Source: Leptotrichia sp. OH3620_COT-345 (GTDB lineage Bacteria > Fusobacteriota > Fusobacteriia > Fusobacteriales > Leptotrichiaceae). Taken from it: a stretch of DNA of 64,000 bases. The stretch lies in assembly GCF_003932895.1 (NCBI RefSeq), contig NZ_RQYW01000006.1:49243-113242 (forward strand), given 5' to 3'. Position 1 is the stretch's first letter. Every line of letters starts with the position of its first letter. This document shows, in pieces, positions 34,167 through 41,797 of the stretch. The notes under the pieces were generated by a model. It saw nothing but the letters and a program-made list of their open reading frames with translations. It had not been told where the DNA came from and did not search any database. The position numbers and the translations under genes are program-made.

Positions 34167-36461
34167 TTATAGCTGATGTTCAGTTCTGTGGATAATATCG
34201 TCCTGTATTTTTTTGTTAAGCTCACTGAAAAATGCACTGTATCCTGCTACTCTTACTACAAGATTTCCATATTTTTCAGGTTCTTTCTGAGCTTTTCTCA
34301 GAGTTTCTATGTTTATTACGTTAAATTGTATGTGAGTGAGTTTCAGCTTCATATAAGCATAGATAAAATCTACAAATTTATTCATACCTTCCTCAGTTTT
34401 CAATGTTCCCGGACTTAATTTGACATTTAGCAGACTGCCGTTTGTTAGAAGGACATTATCCAGTTTACTTAAACTTTTCAGTACAGCAGTGGGACCGAAT
34501 ATATCCCGTCCGAACATCGGTGACAGACCTCCGTCAGCCAACTGTTCTCCTGCGTATCTTCCATCAGGTGTAGCTCCTACAACTTCGCCTAAAGGAATAT
34601 GAGCAGAAACTGTGTAAGAACCGGGGATAAACATTCCGCCTCTTGAATTTGAGTATTTTTCCACTTCCTTACAGTAATATCTTAATATTTCCGCACTTAT
34701 ACCGTCTACTTCGTCAATGTCATTTCCGTACTTGGATTCATCATTTATAAATTCGTTTCTTATTTCTTCATATTTATCTTTGTAGTTATTTTTCAATATT
34801 TTTACAAGTTCTTTATATGTATATTTTTTATTATCAAATATGAACTTTTTTATTACTGCCAATGAATCACATAAATTAGGTAGACCTATTCCCTGAACTC
34901 CTGAAAAATTATATCTTGCTCCTCCTGAAGTTATATCTTTACCGTTTTCCTGACAATCTTTTATAAGGGTTGATAATAAGGGAACAGGAGCATATTTTTT
35001 ATGTCCTTTGTCCACAATGTTGCTTCCTTCCGCCATTAAGGCAACATAATGGGAAATGGAATTTTTTATATCTTCGATAATTTTTTCTATACTTAAATTT
35101 TCCGTATTTTCATTGTCATAAATTACATTTTCCATTATTTTCAGTATATTTAACATAGCTATATCATGTAATCCGTATGTTTTTCCCGGAATGGATAATT
35201 CGACACATCCTACTACAGAATAGTCCCTTGCATCTTCTAATGATACTCCCCTTGATAAGAAAGAAGGAATTACAACTTCATCGTTAAATAATTGAGGTAT
35301 ACCCGTTCCGAGAGCTATTGTTTCACATGTTTTTTTTATAAATTTTTTTGGTTCGATGTCATTTACTCTGACACCGAGGTTAGGTTGAGGTAGTCTTATG
35401 TCCTGATAAGCATCCAAACACAAGTATGACAGGTCATTTACTGCAGAACGTCCGTATATTGTCACCCCCCCTAAAAGGGCAGTATAGCCTGACGGAAATC
35501 CTGCAAAAAATTTTGCACTGTGTTCACTTCTAAGTAAAACTACATCATTTGTTTTTATATAAAATGCTTCAAGATATTCTTTCAGTTTATTTATTTCTTC
35601 TCCTTTTTCAATATCGTTTTTATAATAAGGGTATAAATACTGGTCTATTCTTCCCAGAGAAATCGAGCTTGCATTGGACTCCATCTGAAGGACTATGCTT
35701 GTATACCAGAGCAGTTGTAAGGCTTCATAAAAATTTTCAGCAGGTTCTGTAGATATTTTTTTCGATGTTTCGGCTATTATTTCCAGTTCGGATTTTCTTG
35801 TATGGTCTTTTTCATTTTTCGCCATTTCTCGAGCTAATTTTCCGTATCTTTTAATATGGTTTACAGTTGCTTCCAGAACAATGTCTGAAGCTCTAAAAAA
35901 ATCATTTTCAGGATTTTTCAGAAGCTTTTCTTTAATTTCCTTTTTTATCTTTCCGTATCCTTTTCGGAGTACAGTTTCGAAGTCAGGAATAATATGTCCT
36001 TGCCCCTTATCAGTCTGATTCAGATTAACTATTTTTTCATTGACAGCTTTCTTTATAGGTTCAGGAATTACACCGTTTAAAGAATCTTTCAGAGATTTTC
36101 CCGCCCAATAAGGATAAAGCATTTCTATAAATATTTTTTTATCCTCTTCTTTAAATATAAAACGATCTTGAGGTCTTGTTGCCATTGTGTCTATTTCTTT
36201 CATTATCCAGTAAGGGTCCATTTCAGGAGAAATTATTCCGGCCCTCGGATTTACAGTTCTATTCCCGGCTATCAGTTCTTTTTCCCTTATACTTATTTTC
36301 ATTTTATTCAATATTTTTTCAACGGCTCTGGCTCTTCTTATTATTTCAGGTTCATTTATTGTTTCTTTGTGACTTTCAGTATAAAGAACGGCTCTTTCTA
36401 TGGAAATTTCCCTTTTATTTTTAAACAGTTCTTTTTTTAAAAATTCTATTCTTTCATTCAT
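34167..36461 (-). CDS. ybiW: Glycyl radical enzyme, YbiW-like
   Basis: A 764-residue oxygen-sensitive radical enzyme. The active-site Cys is C419 in YSVVGCVELSIPGKTYG, followed by the Glu that marks the dehydratase/lyase (GCVE) group and not pyruvate formate-lyase (double Cys). The radical Gly is G740 in RVAGYSAFF. Blocks such as RYNFSGVQGIG, GSYTVSAHIPLGEVVGATPDGR and FGPTAVLKSLSKLDN match E. coli YbiW closely by memory; the substrate of that protein is not firmly known. GGAGG lies before the ATG. The upstream palindrome and promoter indicate control by the divergent DeoR regulator. Its activase follows. Confidence 0.9.
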   Translation of the reverse strand: MNERIEFLKKELFKNKREISIERAVLYTESHKETINEPEIIRRARAVEKILNKMKISIREKELIAGNRTVNPRAGIISPEMDPYWIMKEIDTMATRPQDRFIFKEEDKKIFIEMLYPYWAGKSLKDSLNGVIPEPIKKAVNEKIVNLNQTDKGQGHIIPDFETVLRKGYGKIKKEIKEKLLKNPENDFFRASDIVLEATVNHIKRYGKLAREMAKNEKDHTRKSELEIIAETSKKISTEPAENFYEALQLLWYTSIVLQMESNASSISLGRIDQYLYPYYKNDIEKGEEINKLKEYLEAFYIKTNDVVLLRSEHSAKFFAGFPSGYTALLGGVTIYGRSAVNDLSYLCLDAYQDIRLPQPNLGVRVNDIEPKKFIKKTCETIALGTGIPQLFNDEVVIPSFLSRGVSLEDARDYSVVGCVELSIPGKTYGLHDIAMLNILKIMENVIYDNENTENLSIEKIIEDIKNSISHYVALMAEGSNIVDKGHKKYAPVPLLSTLIKDCQENGKDITSGGARYNFSGVQGIGLPNLCDSLAVIKKFIFDNKKYTYKELVKILKNNYKDKYEEIRNEFINDESKYGNDIDEVDGISAEILRYYCKEVEKYSNSRGGMFIPGSYTVSAHIPLGEVVGATPDGRYAGEQLADGGLSPMFGRDIFGPTAVLKSLSKLDNVLLTNGSLLNVKLSPGTLKTEEGMNKFVDFIYAYMKLKLTHIQFNVINIETLRKAQKEPEKYGNLVVRVAGYSAFFSELNKKIQDDIIHRTEHQL

Positions 36462-36499
36462 AATATAACCTCCGGTTCAATATTATCTTAAATAACAAT

Positions 36500-36518
36500 A
36501 TGGTTTTTTAAAAACCAT
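36500..36518. promoter_or_regulatory. DeoR-type operator, 19-bp palindrome
   Basis: ATGGTTTTT-T-AAAAACCAT is a perfect palindrome, 9-bp arms around one base. It lies from about +10 of the transcript for the glycyl radical operon, in the intergenic region shared with the divergent DeoR gene. Repression by that protein is the simplest reading. Confidence 0.7.
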
Positions 36519-36527
36519 TTCATTAAT

Positions 36528-36556
36528 ATATTATCTCTATATTATTTTTTTGTCAA
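36528..36556 (-). promoter_or_regulatory. Promoter of the glycyl radical operon
   Basis: On the minus strand TTGACA (36556-36551), a 17-base spacer and TAATAT (36533-36528). The start of transcription would fall just before the palindrome. Confidence 0.75.
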
Positions 36557-36660
36557 GTTTTTTATTGTTTTTTATTGTTTTGTATTTTGTATTTGATAAA
36601 TAAAAGAGTTTAATATATAATGTTTTATATAACTACTATTTAAATATTAAGGAGTTTTCT

Positions 36661-37428
36661 ATGTTTGTATCAGAACGTTTAAATGAAATCCTGAAGATGA
36701 TGGATAAAGAAGGAAAAGTCGAAGTAAATAAGTTAAGTAAAACATTTAATGTATCTAAAGATTTAATAAGAAAAGATTTAAGCAGACTGGAAGAACAGGG
36801 ATTGCTTGAAAGAACTTACGGAGGGGCAGTAAAAAAACGTCAATTTGCCAAAACTATTACAATTGCATCGAGAATATCCCAGAATACAGAGATTAAAAGA
36901 AAAATAGCATTAAAGGCATTAAGTGAAATCAATGAAAATGAAAATATATTTCTGGACATTTCCTCAATAAACTATATTTTAGCTCAGGAAATAATAAAAG
37001 AAAACTTAAATCTCACTATTATTACAAATATGATTGATATTATGCATCTTTTTTCATTAAATTCTAATATGAAAACAAAACTTATCGGTATTGGAGGAAC
37101 ATGTAACAGTTTTATAGACGGTTTTGTGGGCATTGCAGCTATAAACCAAATCAACAGTTTTAATATTGATCGTTGTTTTATAGGAGCAATAGGAGTAAAT
37201 ACATATAATGGAAATGTTTCGACTTATGATCAGGAAGACGGTCTTACAAAATCTTCAATTATAAATACAAGTAAAATAAAATATCTTATTACCGAAAAAA
37301 GTAAAATAGATCAAGATGGGCAGTATAATTTTTCAAATCTTAAAATATTCGATTCTATTATTACTGATGATAATATTTCTATTTCGGGAATAAAAGAGCT
37401 GAAAAAATATAAAATTAAAATTATATAA
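36661..37428 (+). CDS. DeoR-family transcriptional regulator
   Basis: A 255-residue regulator. The N-terminal DeoR helix-turn-helix is visible (RLNEILKMMDKEGKVEVNKLSKTFNVSKDLIRKDLSRLEEQGLLERTYGGAV), then a DeoR C-terminal sensor domain (KRKIALKALSEINENENIFLDISS … FIGAIGVN) that usually binds a phosphosugar. AAGGAG precedes the ATG. It is divergent from the glycyl radical operon, whose start carries a perfect palindrome. It probably represses that operon until a metabolite appears, which hints that the enzyme acts in a sugar or polyol pathway. Confidence 0.92.
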   Translation: MFVSERLNEILKMMDKEGKVEVNKLSKTFNVSKDLIRKDLSRLEEQGLLERTYGGAVKKRQFAKTITIASRISQNTEIKRKIALKALSEINENENIFLDISSINYILAQEIIKENLNLTIITNMIDIMHLFSLNSNMKTKLIGIGGTCNSFIDGFVGIAAINQINSFNIDRCFIGAIGVNTYNGNVSTYDQEDGLTKSSIINTSKIKYLITEKSKIDQDGQYNFSNLKIFDSIITDDNISISGIKELKKYKIKII

Positions 37429-37924
37429 GATTTTTCTCGAAGCTTCGTTACTGTTCTTGTACTCCTGTCATGAATTGTAATATTTTTTAATCCTCAAAAA
37501 TATCTTGAATGTGGAAGGGAAATTAGAAAAGATAAAGAAAAAAATAAATAAAGTAATTATCGGAATTTTTGTTAAGTTTCTTTATGTCCTGTTAATATAT
37601 CGGGAGCAGGTATAAAAGCCGATAGGAGCGTTATTTAGAATGTAAATATGAACCATGCATCGAACGGAACAGTTTTAATAAACATATCCATATCTACAGA
37701 TGAAGAAATATTTGTAAGTTCCTTTAAAGAATTCAATTTTGGACTGAAGAAATTACAAGGGATTTCAATGTCGGAATATATAATAAAATAGTTCGAAAAC
37801 ATTTGAAAGATTGAATTATAATGTTAAAATGGTTATAATGTAAGTGATTTTAAAAAATCAAAAATATTTATAACATTTAGAAATAAATAAGAAAAGTGGA
37901 AAATGAAAGGAGAAAATTATATAA
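37429..37924. other. AT-rich gap without an intact gene
   Basis: Frames here are short and broken; one reads NHASNGTVLINISISTDEEI near 37650-37720, which could be an old gene fragment. No RNA or mobile-element signature is seen. A TATAAT-like box near 37836 may serve the ArsR-type gene. Confidence 0.35.
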
Positions 37925-38242
37925 ATGGATAAGTTATTTCATCCTGAGATTAAAAATGTTGTATTGGAACAGATTTTTTATGCTTTAAGTGATTCTACCA
38001 GACTGATGATTTTTAAAAGATTATATAGTTCTGAAAAAGAGGAAAAGTGCGGGTGTTTTGAAGATTTAGGAAAAAAAAACAATCTTTCTCATCATTTTAA
38101 AGTTTTAAGGGAAAATGGAATTATAAAAGTGAGGATTGATGGAAGAAACAGATATGTTTCAATAAGAAAAGATGAATTAAATTTAAAGTTTCCAAACTTG
38201 CTTGACTTAATTTATGACGGATGTAAAAAGCAAATAAAGTAA
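37925..38242 (+). CDS. ArsR-family HTH regulator
   Basis: A 105-residue winged-helix repressor (IFYALSDSTRLMIFKRLYSS … NNLSHHFKVLRENGIIKVRIDGRNRYVSI). Cysteines in EEKCGCFEDL lie close to where metal-sensing ArsR proteins bind, so metal or redox sensing is possible, though many small ArsR-like proteins lack it. AAAGGAGAAA precedes the ATG. Its stop is immediately followed by the sfsA ATG, so the two form an operon. The target is unknown. Confidence 0.88.
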   Translation: MDKLFHPEIKNVVLEQIFYALSDSTRLMIFKRLYSSEKEEKCGCFEDLGKKNNLSHHFKVLRENGIIKVRIDGRNRYVSIRKDELNLKFPNLLDLIYDGCKKQIK

Positions 38243-39028
38243 ATGGAAAAAAAGATTTATAATAAGGAAAAATTAATGAAAAGTAAAAGAGATAGTAATG
38301 AAAGTATTTATATAATAGATTATGATGAAATCGTAGTCTTTAAAGAAAGAATAACAAGGTTTACTGTATCTTTTGATTTTAAGAAAAAATTGGGAAATAA
38401 TGAAAACAGCGGAGAAAATCTTGCACATCTTCATGATTCAGGCAGACTGACAGAGCTTCTTATAGAAGGAAATGAACTTTTTATAAAAAGAAGTGAAAAG
38501 AAAGACAGGAAAACCAAATGGGATGTCATAGGAGTAAAAATAGAGGATGAAGTCGTACTTATAAATTCCGCTTATCACAGATATATTGTAGAATCTATAT
38601 TGAATAATGAGGAATTATCTCCTTTTGGAAAAGTAAGGAACATACAACCTGAAGTCAAGTATAAAAACAGTAGAATAGATTTTTATATGGAAACGGAAAA
38701 AGACAGAATATATTTGGAAATAAAAGGATGTACTTTGATTGAAAATAAAATTGCCACTTTTCCCGGAGCCCCTTCAGTTCGTGCGGTAAAACATCTGAAT
38801 GAGCTTATGGAACTGAAAAAAGAAGGTTTCAGAGCAGCCGTGCTGATTCTCATATTCAGAAAGTCCAAATGTTTTAGACCGAGACATGAAACTGACAGGA
38901 ATTTTGCCCAAACATTTTATAAAGCAATAGATAAAGGTGTAGAAATTTATACTATGCTGTTAAGTTATGAAAACAAAAATATTTATTTTCAGAAAAGGTT
39001 GAAAATTTTAGGAAAAAGTTTTAAATGA
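38243..39028 (+). CDS. sfsA: SfsA family DNA/RNA nuclease-like protein
   Basis: A 261-residue protein, slightly longer than the usual ~230. The first 20 residues (MEKKIYNKEKLMKSKRDSNE) look like an extension, so a later start is possible, but the ATG directly abuts the ArsR stop and there is no better site. Conserved SfsA blocks are AHLHDSGRLTELL, SRIDFYME, YLEIKGCTLIENKIATFPGAPSVRAVKHLNEL and FRPRHETDRNFAQTF. SfsA was named for sugar-fermentation stimulation; nuclease fold and nucleic-acid binding are known for the family, the role in cells less so. Confidence 0.92.
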   Translation: MEKKIYNKEKLMKSKRDSNESIYIIDYDEIVVFKERITRFTVSFDFKKKLGNNENSGENLAHLHDSGRLTELLIEGNELFIKRSEKKDRKTKWDVIGVKIEDEVVLINSAYHRYIVESILNNEELSPFGKVRNIQPEVKYKNSRIDFYMETEKDRIYLEIKGCTLIENKIATFPGAPSVRAVKHLNELMELKKEGFRAAVLILIFRKSKCFRPRHETDRNFAQTFYKAIDKGVEIYTMLLSYENKNIYFQKRLKILGKSFK

Positions 39029-39139
39029 AAATCTTTAAAATAAACAGTTGTATATTACTTTATAAACTAATGAAGATTGAACAAAAAAAAAATCTATGTT
39101 ATAATCAATGCAAAAATATGATTTTAAAAAGGAGATAGA

Positions 39140-39400
39140 ATGGATAAAAATTTACAACCACTTATATTAATGACCGGGTTTATGATTGTACTTTTCGGAA
39201 CTCAGATTTGGACTGCCAGAAAGAAAAGTGCAAAGCAGAAAGCTATGTTAGATAATTTAAAAGTAGGAGATAAAATAGTTACTATAGGAGGGATAACCGG
39301 AACTATTGCAGCTGTTTTAACTGATACTGTTGAAATAAAAATTGATAAAACTGCAAGAATGACTATATTGAAAACTGCTGTTTCAAGAGTTACCGAATAA
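39140..39400 (+). CDS. yajC: Preprotein translocase subunit YajC
   Basis: An 86-residue protein with one N-terminal membrane helix (residues ~7-24, LILMTGFMIVLFGTQIWTA) and a conserved cytoplasmic domain (KQKAMLDNLKVGDKIVTIGGITGTIAAVLTDTVEIKI). It assists SecDF and YidC at the Sec translocon. AAAAAGGAG precedes the ATG. It stands before the amidase gene rather than beside secDF or tgt. Confidence 0.95.
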   Translation: MDKNLQPLILMTGFMIVLFGTQIWTARKKSAKQKAMLDNLKVGDKIVTIGGITGTIAAVLTDTVEIKIDKTARMTILKTAVSRVTE

Positions 39401-39497
39401 TCATGATGCAAATGTGATAATAAATATATTATTTTCAGAAGATTTTAAAGTCGTGTAATTATCTCTGACAATAATAAAATAAAACACAGGAGGAAAA

Positions 39498-40553
39498 ATG
39501 AAAAGGGTATTAATACTACTGTTGCTCATTATGAGCACAATTGTATTTTCTGAAACCTTAGAAAAGGTGACTTACAGGAATGGAGTTTATACTGCAATAT
39601 TTAAAGAAAAAAGAAAAATAAATACGAGTGCGACTTTTAATCAGTCACAGTCAATTTTGGCATTGGATTTTCAGAATGTGACAGTTAAGAATAACATACC
39701 GGAAACTTTGAAAGTAAATGATCAATATGTGGATACGATAAGCATTACTGAGGTAGCGGGAATTGCAACGATATCTTTTTATTTGAAAAAAGGAACTGCT
39801 TATAGATTAGTGAGCAGAAATGGAGAAATTCAGGCTACATTCAGTAGGGAAAAGGACGGTTCTACAGGAACACAGAGTGTTAAGTTAAAGCCTACACAGC
39901 CTACAAAAAAGAAAAAATATACAATAGTTGTAGATGCAGGACATGGCGGAAAAGATTCAGGGGCTACAGCTAACGGATATAGAGAAAAGGATTTGGCACT
40001 TGCAATATCTCAGAAACTTGCTAATAATTTAAGAAAAGACTTTAATGTAATAATGACGAGAAATACTGACGTTTTTATACCATTACAGACAAGAGCGAAA
40101 ATAGCCAATGATGCAAATGCGGATTTTTTTGTAAGTATACACTTGAATGCAGGAGGAAGTTCTGCAAATGGAGCTGAAACATTTTATTTTTCAAAGAAAG
40201 AATCAGCTTATGCAGCTGAAGTTGCAAGGTTTGAAAACAGTGTTGACAGTGGATATGCGGATATTCCTTTATCGGATTTTATAATAAATGATATTTTTTA
40301 TAGAATAAATCAACAAAAAAGTGCTGCAGTTGCCACAGATGTACTGGACAGTATAGTGTCAAACTTCGGACTTAGACGTAGAGGAGTATTCGGAGCAAAT
40401 TTTGCCGTGTTACGTGGAACAAATGCCCCGGCAATACTTGTTGAAGTAGGATTTATTACAAATTATTCAGATATTGACCAGTATCTGAGCGAATCAGGAA
40501 AAGAACGTCTGGCCAGCGGGATTGCCAATGCAATAAGAAAGCATTTTAATTAG
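39498..40553 (+). CDS. N-acetylmuramoyl-L-alanine amidase with AMIN domain
   Basis: A 351-residue periplasmic cell-wall hydrolase. It has a signal peptide (KRVLILLLLIMSTIVFS), an AMIN-like domain at ~20-125 that targets the envelope, a Pro/Lys linker, and a zinc-dependent Amidase_3 domain from ~140: VVDAGHGGKDSGA (His ligand), YREKDLALAI (Glu), FFVSIHLNAGG (His) and LVEVGFITNYSD (catalytic Glu). This layout is that of AmiC-type daughter-cell separating amidases. AGGAGG precedes the ATG. A GerMN-domain gene follows 50 bases downstream. Confidence 0.93.
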   Translation: MKRVLILLLLIMSTIVFSETLEKVTYRNGVYTAIFKEKRKINTSATFNQSQSILALDFQNVTVKNNIPETLKVNDQYVDTISITEVAGIATISFYLKKGTAYRLVSRNGEIQATFSREKDGSTGTQSVKLKPTQPTKKKKYTIVVDAGHGGKDSGATANGYREKDLALAISQKLANNLRKDFNVIMTRNTDVFIPLQTRAKIANDANADFFVSIHLNAGGSSANGAETFYFSKKESAYAAEVARFENSVDSGYADIPLSDFIINDIFYRINQQKSAAVATDVLDSIVSNFGLRRRGVFGANFAVLRGTNAPAILVEVGFITNYSDIDQYLSESGKERLASGIANAIRKHFN

Positions 40554-40603
40554 GAATTAAGTTAAAAAAATAGAAGTAAAAAATATAAAATGAGGTGTTT
40601 ATT

Positions 40604-41152
40604 ATGGGGAAAGGAACAGAAACCGGTAAAAACGGAAGCAGTAAAATAGGGAAATTTTTTAGAAAGAATTTTCCTGTAATGATACTTGTACTTCTTTCTG
40701 TAGGAGCTGTAGTTGTGAACTATTACGACAAAAAAAATTCACAGCTTATAAATGTTACTGTTGATCCGAAATTAGCGGCGACATCTGCAACAAGTGCTGA
40801 ACAGACTCAGAAAATTGAAATAGCGGTTTATAATCCTGAAACAAAATTAATTGAAAACAGTGAGGTCTCGATTCCTAAGCAACTTAATGTAATCGAAGGA
40901 GATTTTGTAAATGAAATTATTAAAAAGTCACCATATGTGACTAAGGAGATGAAGTTTCAAAGTGCGTACAATTTAATGATAGAGGACAAAAATACTATTA
41001 TTATTAAACTTAACGCACAATTTTCAGGATTAAAAGCAAATAGAGAGCTGTTTGACGGATTTTCCCAAGCTATAATACAAACAATAACTAAAAATTTTCC
41101 CAATGTTCAGTCAGTTATGATACAGCTGGATGGAGAAACAGCAGCTCAATAG
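40604..41152 (+). CDS. GerMN-domain membrane-anchored protein
   Basis: A 182-residue protein with an uncleaved N-terminal helix (residues ~23-41, FPVMILVLLSVGAVVVNYY) and an exported GerMN domain (IEIAVYNPETKLIENSEVSI … ILKL-type strands … FDGFSQAIIQTITKNFPNVQSVMIQLDG). GerMN domains occur in spore germination and cell-wall proteins and are thought to bind peptidoglycan. The start is the ATG at 40604 with TGAGGTG before it; the GTG at 40595 overlaps that site. Next to the amidase gene it probably helps envelope remodelling. Confidence 0.82.
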   Translation: MGKGTETGKNGSSKIGKFFRKNFPVMILVLLSVGAVVVNYYDKKNSQLINVTVDPKLAATSATSAEQTQKIEIAVYNPETKLIENSEVSIPKQLNVIEGDFVNEIIKKSPYVTKEMKFQSAYNLMIEDKNTIIIKLNAQFSGLKANRELFDGFSQAIIQTITKNFPNVQSVMIQLDGETAAQ

Positions 41153-41200
41153 GAATTTAAAATAATTGATATTAAAAATATAAATTACCAGGGGGCTGTT

Positions 41201-41788
41201 ATGGGAATAAATATTAATAAAATAAAAGAAAATGTAAAAAAATACCTTGATGAAAAAAGATACAAACATGTTGAAAGAGTAGCCGAAGCTGCGAAAAATC
41301 TTGCCGGAATTTATAGAATTTCTATTAATGAAACTGAAGCCGCAGCTTATCTTCATGATGTAGCAAAGTTTTTCGAACTTTCTGTTATGATTGATTTAGT
41401 TAAAGGAAAATATCCTGAAATTGAAGATGAGCTGTCAAAATCTACAGCTATACTTCATGGATTTGCAGGTGCAGAATTTATAAAAAATAATTATGAACTT
41501 TTTGAAATTGATAATGAAGAAATTTTAAATGCTGTTAAATATCATACAATCGGCAGTGGAAAAATGGGAGTACTTTCAAAAATTATTTATCTGGCAGATG
41601 CTATAGAAGACGGAAGAACATGGCAGGGAGTTGAAAAAGCAAGAGAACTTGCAAAATATAATTTAGACGAAGCTATTATATTTGAAATAAATACTAAGAT
41701 TGAGTACTTACTTTCAAAAAGGAGCATAATACATCCTAATATTATTTTATTCTGGAACTCTTTAATTTGCAAAAAAAATAAAAGTTAA
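41201..41788 (+). CDS. yqeK: HD-domain nucleotide hydrolase YqeK
   Basis: A 195-residue HD hydrolase of the YqeK family, symmetrical diadenosine tetraphosphatases of Gram-positive and related bacteria. Metal ligands are in HVERVAEAA, AAYLHDVAKF (HD), ILHGFAGAEF and AVKYHTIG, followed by LADAIEDGR. In many genomes yqeK neighbours nadD, obg or rsfS; here it lies 9 bases before rnr, with translation-friendly spacing. GGGGGCTG precedes the ATG. It would break down Ap4A, a stress alarmone. Confidence 0.9.
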   Translation: MGININKIKENVKKYLDEKRYKHVERVAEAAKNLAGIYRISINETEAAAYLHDVAKFFELSVMIDLVKGKYPEIEDELSKSTAILHGFAGAEFIKNNYELFEIDNEEILNAVKYHTIGSGKMGVLSKIIYLADAIEDGRTWQGVEKARELAKYNLDEAIIFEINTKIEYLLSKRSIIHPNIILFWNSLICKKNKS

Positions 41789-41797
41789 GGAGGAGAA

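Noticed and set aside
34167..36461. Pyruvate formate-lyase or 4-hydroxyproline dehydratase
   Set aside because: The active site reads GCVE and not a double Cys, and the sequence blocks differ from those I know for HypD while matching YbiW.
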